From: an uncultured Eubacteriales bacterium
GTDB taxonomy: Bacteria > Bacillota > Clostridia > Oscillospirales > Acutalibacteraceae
Direction: 5' to 3'
Assembly (NCBI GenBank): GCA_934444895.1
Contig: CAKSDA010000044.1
Location: 1 to 12,484, forward strand
Length of the DNA: 12,484 nucleotides
In this document: in pieces, positions 1 to 5,067 of the stretch
How the letters are laid out: each line of letters opens with the position of its first letter
Position numbering within the stretch: the first letter of the stretch is position 1
Position numbers and translations under genes: made by a program
The notes under the pieces: generated by a model
Seen by the model: only the letters and a program-made list of their open reading frames with translations
The model's database searches: none
What the model was told of the DNA's origin: nothing

Positions 1-2
1 GC

Positions 3-80
3 CATAATGGCTGCGCCGCTTATAAAAACTCATTAGATTTTATTACAAAGGCAGTAAACGGCGGTCAAGCAAAACCGTAA
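3..80 (+). CDS. 3' end of an unidentified plus-strand gene (partial)
   Basis: An open frame enters from the left edge and ends at a TAA at 78-80, giving 25 residues that end in the sequence AVNGGQAKP. The other two plus frames stop within the first 35 bases. The codons look ordinary for this genome. It would converge on bofA, with a possible terminator lying between them. The fragment is too short to place in a family, and I do not recognise it. It could also be chance open frame, since 25 codons is weak evidence. Confidence 0.35.
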   Translation, partial: HNGCAAYKNSLDFITKAVNGGQAKP

Positions 81-125
81 CGGGTTTACCGAGTATTTTA
101 ACAAACGACATGTAAAAAATTAGCG

Positions 126-157
126 TTTAAAAAACAGATTCGGATTTATCCCTGTTT
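126..157 (-). terminator. possible intrinsic terminator after bofA
   Basis: Reading the minus strand just after the bofA stop, an AAACAG arm and a CTGTTT arm flank a GGA-TAAA-TCC inner hairpin, with a four-base bulge (GAAT) on the 3' side. The last arm runs straight into a stretch of T (six in a row). The position is right for the end of the minus-strand gene run, but the stem is AT-rich and bulged, so termination could be weak. Confidence 0.35.
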
Positions 158-166
158 GCCTAAATC

Positions 167-424
167 TTAAAGAAAAATCATTTTGGAAATAAGAAGCCCG
201 ACCGTCCCGGGAAGTCCTAAGGCAAGGCTTATACCCACGCTTATTTTGTTCACGGGAATATAAATCCCGGTAAATACAGTTGTAAGATTAACTGCTGTAA
301 TTCCAAGTATTCCCAAAGCGGAATAAACAAAAATTGTTCTCAATGGTTTTTTTGTTTTTGCAGCCAAAATAATATATACAAAGCAGTATATAACAGAAAA
401 AACTATTAAACAAATTTTAATCAT
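167..424 (-). CDS. bofA: BofA family regulator of pro-sigma-K processing
   Basis: An 85-residue membrane protein. Residues about 3-22 and 30-50 are hydrophobic, and the C-terminal part carries the family signature NKISVGISLALGLPG followed by a hydrophobic tail ending KMIFL. In Bacillus subtilis, BofA sits in the outer forespore membrane with SpoIVFA and holds the SpoIVFB protease inactive until pro-sigma-K must be cut in the mother cell. Length matches the family (about 87 residues). I start it at the ATG at 422-424 because a GGTGGGGA ribosome site lies four bases upstream. The in-frame ATG 36 bases earlier has its purine-rich stretch only one base away and would add a non-family N terminus. 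It is the last gene of the minus-strand series, after rnmV. Spore formation by this organism is inferred from this gene. Confidence 0.85.
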   Translation of the reverse strand: MIKICLIVFSVIYCFVYIILAAKTKKPLRTIFVYSALGILGITAVNLTTVFTGIYIPVNKISVGISLALGLPGTVGLLISKMIFL

Positions 425-428
425 AAAA

Positions 429-436
429 TCCCCACC
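429..436 (-). promoter_or_regulatory. ribosome binding site of bofA (decides the start)
   Basis: GGTGGGGA on the minus strand, four bases before the ATG at 422-424. It supports the shorter 85-residue BofA over a 97-residue reading. Confidence 0.6.
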
Positions 437-467
437 AAAAACAATATGCGATATGGCCATTCACCTT

Positions 468-518
468 GTGTTGCAGCCTATGCGGACAAATTGTTTTCGT
501 CCCTATAGGTTGCAACAC
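468..518. repeat. long imperfect inverted repeat between rnmV and bofA
   Basis: Two 20-base arms (468-487 and 499-518) match at 17 of 20 positions when one is reverse-complemented. The outer ends are GTGTTGCA and TGCAACAC, the inner ends GGAC and GTCC, and the spacer is 11 bases. It is not followed by a T run on either strand, so it is not an ordinary intrinsic terminator. It may be a structured leader of bofA, a protein-binding site or a copy of a dispersed palindromic repeat. The structure is directly visible, but its role is unknown. Confidence 0.75.
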
Positions 519-547
519 TTGTATGACTATCATATATTATTTTATGT
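518..547 (-). promoter_or_regulatory. weak sigma-E-like promoter candidate for bofA
   Basis: On the minus strand, CATACAAG (518-525) resembles the sigma-E -10 consensus CATACAnT with one mismatch. ACATAAA (541-547) is a poor partner (about four of seven matches) to the -35 consensus at 15-base spacing. B. subtilis bofA is controlled by sigma-E, which is why I looked for this. A start about eight bases downstream would fall inside the inverted repeat at 468-518. The match is weak in AT-rich DNA and may be chance. Confidence 0.25.
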
Positions 548-557
548 TGTGGGGTTT

Positions 558-1151
558 TTAAATATTACCATCATGATTTTCGTCGTACTCATTTACAATT
601 GAGGCTATTTCCTCTAATGAAGACATCTCGCTTAAAAGCCGGAGCATCGTGCCTTTTGAAACGCTTTTGGGTATTCCCAGCTTTTTTAAAACAAACTCCC
701 GTTTTGCTTTGCTGTTATCACAACCGGAGATTTTAAGCTCTACAAGATCTCTTGTTGTGATGCTTTTATGTTTTTTGCTTGAAGGCAGTTCTAAATTTTT
801 AAATGCGTTTAAAATAATGTCTTTATCAATACCCTCAACCCCTAAAAGCCCGGATGCAGAACCAACCTTTTTACGTGATTCCTTTCCCTTAGTTTCAGGC
901 AGTACTATGTGTATGATTTTATCGTCGCCTATTATGTTTTTTAAATATGACCTTATCATACTTCCGGCGCTGTCGCTATCGGTTAAAACTATTATTCCGT
1001 CCTTGCTTATTTTTTTAAGAAATTCCTTTTTTTCTTTGTCCTTAAATATACGAAATCCATCGGTTGTTATAACAGCAGCATCTATAATGGAATCCAGCTT
1101 TATTTTGTCATATTTACCCTCAACAATTATCGGCAGGTCTATTTTAAGCAT
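558..1151 (-). CDS. rnmV: ribonuclease M5 (5S rRNA maturation)
   Basis: A 197-residue protein with an N-terminal Toprim domain. It shows VEGKYDK at 10-16 with the catalytic-type Glu11, then LTDSDSAG at 56-63 with the DxD pair Asp58 and Asp60, and a GLLGVEG segment near 101-107. RNase M5 cuts both ends of the 5S rRNA precursor bound to ribosomal protein L18. The length is typical for the family (about 180-190). The C-terminal half is the M5-specific region. The start ATG follows AGAGGATAATT and lies two bases after the holA stop, so translation is likely coupled to holA. In B. subtilis rnmV neighbours ksgA, so this placement between holA and bofA differs. The related Toprim proteins (DnaG-like, OLD) are much longer, so the assignment is firm. 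Confidence 0.93.
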   Translation of the reverse strand: MLKIDLPIIVEGKYDKIKLDSIIDAAVITTDGFRIFKDKEKKEFLKKISKDGIIVLTDSDSAGSMIRSYLKNIIGDDKIIHIVLPETKGKESRKKVGSASGLLGVEGIDKDIILNAFKNLELPSSKKHKSITTRDLVELKISGCDNSKAKREFVLKKLGIPKSVSKGTMLRLLSEMSSLEEIASIVNEYDENHDGNI

Positions 1152-1153
1152 AA

Positions 1154-2206
1154 TTATCCTCTCGCGGAAATTTTCATAATTCTTATTATGAGCTTTTCCA
1201 GTTCCGTTCTGGAACCACCGGCATCTCCGCCGGATTTACTTTTTATTTCGGCATTGCTTTTAAGCAGCAGCTGTGAAATACGGCATATTTGGGATTCACT
1301 TATTCTTGCCGCGTCTCTTGCAGCCTTTGTAAGAACGAAGGCGCGATTCGGCGCATATCCAAAGGTTTTTGCCAAATTTTCTGGTTTAATTCCTGCAGGA
1401 GATGCCGATTTAACCCTGAAAATATCTGTATAAGCAGAGCATATAAGAGAATATATTTCAACAGGAGATATTCCCATAAGTAAAAGATCATTTAAGAGAA
1501 GCAACGCTTCCTTTTCCCTGCCCTGCAGAATAAATCTTGACATATCATATACCGAAGCTTCAACCGTTCTAACGCAAATTCTGTCAATATCTTTGCAGGT
1601 TGCCACTGCATTTTGCCCCAAGGAAAAAGACAGCTTTTCCAATTCATTTATTAGAATGTTAAGGTCATCGGAGCAAACCGAAACCATGTATCTGGCGGTC
1701 TGATTGTCAAGGGTTATCCCCCTCTTTTTTGCTCCTGCAGACAGCATTTTTGCAAGCTCCGACTCGGTTTTGTGATTGAATTCGCAAACAATACCGCCTG
1801 CCGATTCAACAGCCTTTGAAAGTTTTTTATATCTGTCGGATTTTTTTGGATTAATGCTAAGCACATCGTAATATAAAACAAGCGTATTATTTTCCGGAGC
1901 GTCGGTTACTATTTCACACAGTTTTTTAAAAATGCTGATATTACAACCTTCAAAATCAAAATTCGAAACCGAAACGCAAATTCTGCCCCCGGTAAAGGAA
2001 AACTGAAAAAGGCTGTTATAAATCTGTTCCATATCGGTGTTTTCACTTAGTCTGAAAAGATTAAGTTCCTCATTGCCGTCCACGCTTTTTTTCTCAATAA
2101 CACCGGCATAGTGCTTAACAAGATAACAGTCGCTTCCGGTTATAAGATATACCTTGTGGAATTTTTTTCTTGCAATAAAGTTTTTCAGTTCTGCTTCGCT
2201 CGTCAC
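1154..2206 (-). CDS. holA: DNA polymerase III delta subunit (clamp loader)
   Basis: A 350-residue protein with the HolA layout. The N-terminal AAA-like domain begins with VYLITGSDCYLVKHY (19-33), the degenerate P-loop region of delta. Further signs are the KSDRYKKLSKAVES stretch, a lid region with the DDLNILINELEKLS helix, and a helical C-terminal collar. Delta opens the beta sliding clamp during loading at the replication fork, working with tau/gamma and delta prime. It does not hydrolyse ATP itself, and the missing Walker A agrees with that. The start is a GTG at 2204-2206, preceded by AGAGGTGAG with six to seven bases spacing. The comEC stop is 16 bases upstream. The comEC-holA order is common in Bacillota. 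Confidence 0.93.
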   Translation of the reverse strand: MTSEAELKNFIARKKFHKVYLITGSDCYLVKHYAGVIEKKSVDGNEELNLFRLSENTDMEQIYNSLFQFSFTGGRICVSVSNFDFEGCNISIFKKLCEIVTDAPENNTLVLYYDVLSINPKKSDRYKKLSKAVESAGGIVCEFNHKTESELAKMLSAGAKKRGITLDNQTARYMVSVCSDDLNILINELEKLSFSLGQNAVATCKDIDRICVRTVEASVYDMSRFILQGREKEALLLLNDLLLMGISPVEIYSLICSAYTDIFRVKSASPAGIKPENLAKTFGYAPNRAFVLTKAARDAARISESQICRISQLLLKSNAEIKSKSGGDAGGSRTELEKLIIRIMKISARG

Positions 2207-2222
2207 GGTTTCTCACCTCTTA

Positions 2223-4418
2223 TTAAAAAGAATAATCAATGTTTTTTTCGGTTTTATAAATCCTGTCTTTATAAACGGTGGTAATATTAAGATTATAATT
2301 GTCTTCTCCGCTTAAAATAAATGTATTTGCTTTTTCGTATTTAAAACTTTCATTGTTTTTGCCGCCTATAACTGTCACCGCACTCTTCCCCGTTATAGTC
2401 TTTTCAAGTTCCGAAAATCTTGAAGTTGATGAAACAATAACGATAGAGTGGTCGGCACTGTTAATTACTGTTCCTGCGCCTGAAATACCATGGATATTCA
2501 AACTGTTTGACAGTTTAAAGTCGAATGATTTTTCATATTCATGAAAATTGTCATTTGAAATATATTTTATTTTTTCATAATACTTACTTTCGGTGTCCGC
2601 AGGGAAAATAACATTCTTTACATTGCATAAATGCTCAAGTTTTGATGTGCCGGCCGCAAACTGCTTTGAAAGATCCGGCAGAATAAGATAATCAATTTTA
2701 CTTTTTCCCAGTTTAAAAATATAGTTTTTAATCTTATATGCGTCGTTTTCATTATCTCCGGATCCCACTACGATTATTTTACCCTCACAGTAAATAACCG
2801 CCGCGCTTCCCTTTCCGGCATCAGGCACATATAAATGATTTTTATATGTGGTATTATCAATAACAACAACCGAAACCACAGACAATGCTGCAAGTAAAAT
2901 CGATATAATTTTAGAAATTTTAATCCCTTTAGCATTTCTCATTACATATATCCCAAAAACGATATATACAAATATCGCTGCCAAAATCAGTGCAACGGGA
3001 ATTATGCACCATATATTAAGCGGAACAACAGCTCCGGATATTCCTCCTAAAAGATTTACAACACCGGTAAAATATCTTACAAGCAAGCACAGCACCGTAA
3101 GCGGCAGTGCGTAAATGCACTGAAATGCCGCAGACAACAAAAGCAAAGGCACAGTCAGTATACTGAGTGCGAGGATTGCCGTTACCGCATATCCGGCAAG
3201 AATGTTTGTAAGCGGCGCAATTACCGAAACATATCCGAAAACTATTACCGAAACCGGAAGGGTAAACACTGTAGCTGAGATTGTTTGGCAAAGTGCAAGA
3301 ATAACAGGTTTTATAATAAATCCTTTTATCTTATACCTTGCGAGCAATGCGTTAAAGAAACTCACAAGTACCGGGCAAAGGAACAAAAGTCCGAATGTTG
3401 ACAGCAGCGACAGCATAAGCGCAATGTTACCGGCAGAAAATGGATTTAAAAAGAATATTATTACCATAGCAGCGCCAAGCGAATTGAGAGAATCCGGTTT
3501 TAAAAACAGAAAATCTCCAAGGGCAATAAGAAAATATGTAAGTCCCGCTCTCATAATAGAGGGAGTAAATCCGCATATTGTCGAAACTGCAAACACCAAA
3601 GCCATTAAAAGCAAAGATGACGCTTTTCTGGAAACTCTGAATTTTCTGAATATAATATCAAATATTTGAAACAGGATTCCAAGATGCATACCGGAAACAA
3701 CAAGCATATGACTGACTCCGGATGCCTTTGCATTTTGGTTGAGCTCGTCGCTCAGCTTCATGCGGTCGCCCAAAAGCAGTGCCGAAATAACGGTGGAATC
3801 ATTGTAATTCACTTTACTGTAAATAAGATTGTTGACCTTTGATCTGAAATCATACAAAAACGCATAAAAAGGTCTGTTTTTACCTATAAATCCATTGTAT
3901 TTTTCAAGTCGGCCTGCAGAATATATTCCGGAAGATAAAGAAGAAACCCTATAGTCCTCTGTTTCGTTAAGGTCAGCGGTAAATGATATTTTATCAAAAA
4001 TATTTGCGTTGATTTTGCTGATGTCGCTTATTCGAAATTTTACATTTTGCGGAACTCTTTTTGCATTGCCATTTAAAATCTTAACACTTTCGGATTTAAT
4101 TTCATAAATAGTGTAATTATCCTTTACCTGAGGATAATTAACAACGGTGCCCACAATTTGGACACTGCAGCCTTCCAGTTTTTCACAGTCGGATACAACT
4201 CCGGTTCTTATATATGTACCGAAAACCGTAAAGACAAGGGTTAAAATAATTAAAAACCTAAGGCCGTTCACCGCAAGCTTCTTTTTAAATATTAAAGAAG
4301 CTGCCAAAAGCATGCACAGCATAATAATAACGGTATTTAAAACAAAAACGGGAGCATATAAAAGCAAAAAGGATACTCCCAGAATCGTTATCCCGGTATA
4401 AAATAAAACTCTTGACAT
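2223..4418 (-). CDS. comEC: ComEC/Rec2 DNA-uptake channel with degenerate nuclease-like domain
   Basis: A 731-residue polytopic membrane protein. Hydrophobic helices fill residues 1-70. A soluble DUF4131/OB-like segment follows (about 75-180), then the Competence membrane domain (about 205-495) with its signature GVSHMLVVSGMHLGIL at 234-249. A C-terminal metallo-beta-lactamase-like domain covers about 525-731. ComEC passes single-stranded DNA across the membrane during transformation. In the last domain, the usual DVGQGD strand reads DAGKGS (533-538), and where HxHxDH metal ligands are expected after DYLIL the sequence is PDLSKQFAAG (581-590), so hydrolase activity is probably lost. A TGA lies nine bases before the ATG, which rules out a longer form; the ribosome site is weak. 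No other competence gene is in the window, so natural competence cannot be inferred. Confidence 0.92.
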   Translation of the reverse strand: MSRVLFYTGITILGVSFLLLYAPVFVLNTVIIMLCMLLAASLIFKKKLAVNGLRFLIILTLVFTVFGTYIRTGVVSDCEKLEGCSVQIVGTVVNYPQVKDNYTIYEIKSESVKILNGNAKRVPQNVKFRISDISKINANIFDKISFTADLNETEDYRVSSLSSGIYSAGRLEKYNGFIGKNRPFYAFLYDFRSKVNNLIYSKVNYNDSTVISALLLGDRMKLSDELNQNAKASGVSHMLVVSGMHLGILFQIFDIIFRKFRVSRKASSLLLMALVFAVSTICGFTPSIMRAGLTYFLIALGDFLFLKPDSLNSLGAAMVIIFFLNPFSAGNIALMLSLLSTFGLLFLCPVLVSFFNALLARYKIKGFIIKPVILALCQTISATVFTLPVSVIVFGYVSVIAPLTNILAGYAVTAILALSILTVPLLLLSAAFQCIYALPLTVLCLLVRYFTGVVNLLGGISGAVVPLNIWCIIPVALILAAIFVYIVFGIYVMRNAKGIKISKIISILLAALSVVSVVVIDNTTYKNHLYVPDAGKGSAAVIYCEGKIIVVGSGDNENDAYKIKNYIFKLGKSKIDYLILPDLSKQFAAGTSKLEHLCNVKNVIFPADTESKYYEKIKYISNDNFHEYEKSFDFKLSNSLNIHGISGAGTVINSADHSIVIVSSTSRFSELEKTITGKSAVTVIGGKNNESFKYEKANTFILSGEDNYNLNITTVYKDRIYKTEKNIDYSF

Positions 4419-4442
4419 ATGAACTACTCAGGTCTTTCTTTG

Positions 4443-4454
4443 TGCAAATTTGCA
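4443..4454. repeat. perfect 12-base palindrome upstream of comEC
   Basis: TGCAAATTTGCA is its own reverse complement and ends 25 bases before the comEC ATG. Together with the hairpin next to it, it could be an operator-type site. AT-rich palindromes of this size can also occur by chance. Confidence 0.45.
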
Positions 4455-4456
4455 TA

Positions 4457-4484
4457 CTTCCCACTCGGTATTGCAAGTGGGAAG
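4457..4484. repeat. nine-base-pair hairpin in the comEC upstream region
   Basis: CTTCCCACT (4457-4465) and AGTGGGAAG (4476-4484) are perfect complements separated by ten bases. No T run follows on either strand, so a terminator is unlikely. On the minus strand it would lie in the comEC leader about 40 bases before the ATG. The rest of the 200-base gap (4485-4618) holds AT-rich sequence with a short CGGC/GCCG inverted pair around a T run near 4580-4597; I saw no convincing promoter there. Confidence 0.55.
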
Positions 4485-4618
4485 CACTAATAAATCCAAA
4501 CTTGTTTCAGGTTAATCTCATGTTGTTTTTAAGGCTGATATTAAGTTGTTTACAGTTTGGTTTTAAATTGAATTTGATTCGGCAAAAAATCCGCCGTGTT
4601 TAAAATTCCGGTTAAAAT

Positions 4619-4957
4619 CTAGCCCGGAGGCCAGGCGAGCAGTCTTCCGCCGAGCATATGAAAATGGATATGTCCGACTGTCTGGCCGCCGTCTTTCCCG
4701 CAGTTATTTACAATTCTGAATCCGTCTTCAAGATTGTATTTTTCTGCGATTTTTGCGGCTGCTTCAAATATTGCCGCAATATATTTACTGTTTTTTTCGT
4801 TTATTTCAACAGTGGATCCTATATGCACTTTAGGAACTATTACCGCGTGAAAAGGCGCTTTAGGGTCAATATCCTTAAATGCCAGCAACATATCATCTTC
4901 ATATACCTTTTCGCTCGGTATATCTCCGTTAATAATTTTACAGAACAAACAATCCAA
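4619..4957 (-). CDS. HIT-family nucleotide hydrolase/phosphoramidase (Hint type)
   Basis: A 112-residue histidine-triad protein. It opens with the CxxC pair of DCLFCKIINGDIPS, has the conserved DIDPKAPFHAVIVPK segment, and carries the catalytic triad HIHFHML (His96, His98, His100) and the family ending GGRLLAWPPG. HIT enzymes cleave AMP- or nucleoside-phosphoramidates and related adenylates in the cytoplasm, using the middle-to-last histidine as nucleophile; the exact substrate here is unknown. I choose a TTG start at 4955-4957. The strong AAAGGAG site touches the in-frame ATG at 4964-4966 with no spacing but sits nine bases from the TTG, and homologues usually begin at MDC(I/L)FCKI. Starting at the ATG would add three residues (end at 4966). 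It follows alaS, perhaps fitting a role in clearing aminoacyl-adenylate by-products, but that is inference. Confidence 0.9.
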   Translation of the reverse strand: MDCLFCKIINGDIPSEKVYEDDMLLAFKDIDPKAPFHAVIVPKVHIGSTVEINEKNSKYIAAIFEAAAKIAEKYNLEDGFRIVNNCGKDGGQTVGHIHFHMLGGRLLAWPPG

Positions 4958-4966
4958 CGATTTCAT

Positions 4967-4973
4967 CTCCTTT
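4967..4973 (-). promoter_or_regulatory. ribosome binding site of the HIT gene (points to a TTG start)
   Basis: AAAGGAG on the minus strand directly abuts an ATG (zero spacing) and lies nine bases before a TTG codon. Normal spacing is about five to nine bases, so the TTG is the better start. Confidence 0.55.
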
Positions 4974-5067
4974 ATAAATTATTTCTTTTACAGCTGTTTA
5001 TTTATAAACTGTTTCCGCTTAAAACTGTTCCCTTTATAAACTATCTTTGTAAATTACTTTATAAGTT
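4971..5067. repeat. four spaced TTTATAA repeats in the alaS-HIT gap
   Basis: TTTATAA followed by AT/CT/GT-type bases occurs at 4971, 5001, 5033 and 5058, spaced 30, 32 and 25 bases. The last copy runs into the alaS stop codon. Between them, AAACTGTT followed by TCC or CCC is also repeated (near 5007 and 5022). This could reflect local duplication or a regulatory array, but short AT-rich repeats are common by chance. I saw no convincing terminator or sigma-A promoter in this gap. Confidence 0.4.

Noticed and set aside
422..460. Longer bofA start giving a 97-residue protein
   Set aside because: The purine-rich site is only one base from that ATG, while a good site precedes the internal ATG and family members begin there.
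468..518. Inverted repeat read as a rho-independent terminator of rnmV
   Set aside because: No T run follows the hairpin on either strand.
649..1179. Plus-strand open frame of 176 codons
   Set aside because: It lies antisense over rnmV, which has clear Toprim motifs; its own product has no recognisable domain and no ribosome site was evident.
3202..3669. Plus-strand open frame of 155 codons
   Set aside because: Antisense to the membrane domain of comEC; no family features.
4457..4484. Hairpin read as terminator of the HIT gene
   Set aside because: No T run follows on the minus strand, and it lies about 135 bases past the HIT stop and close to the comEC start.
4412..4603. Plus-strand 63-codon frame in the HIT-comEC gap, as a possible small protein
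   Set aside because: No ribosome site before its ATG, it overlaps the comEC start, and it reads through the palindrome and hairpin; no recognisable features.
4419..4618. Riboswitch or T-box leader upstream of comEC
   Set aside because: I could not find a T-box consensus or any known aptamer core; only short hairpins are visible.
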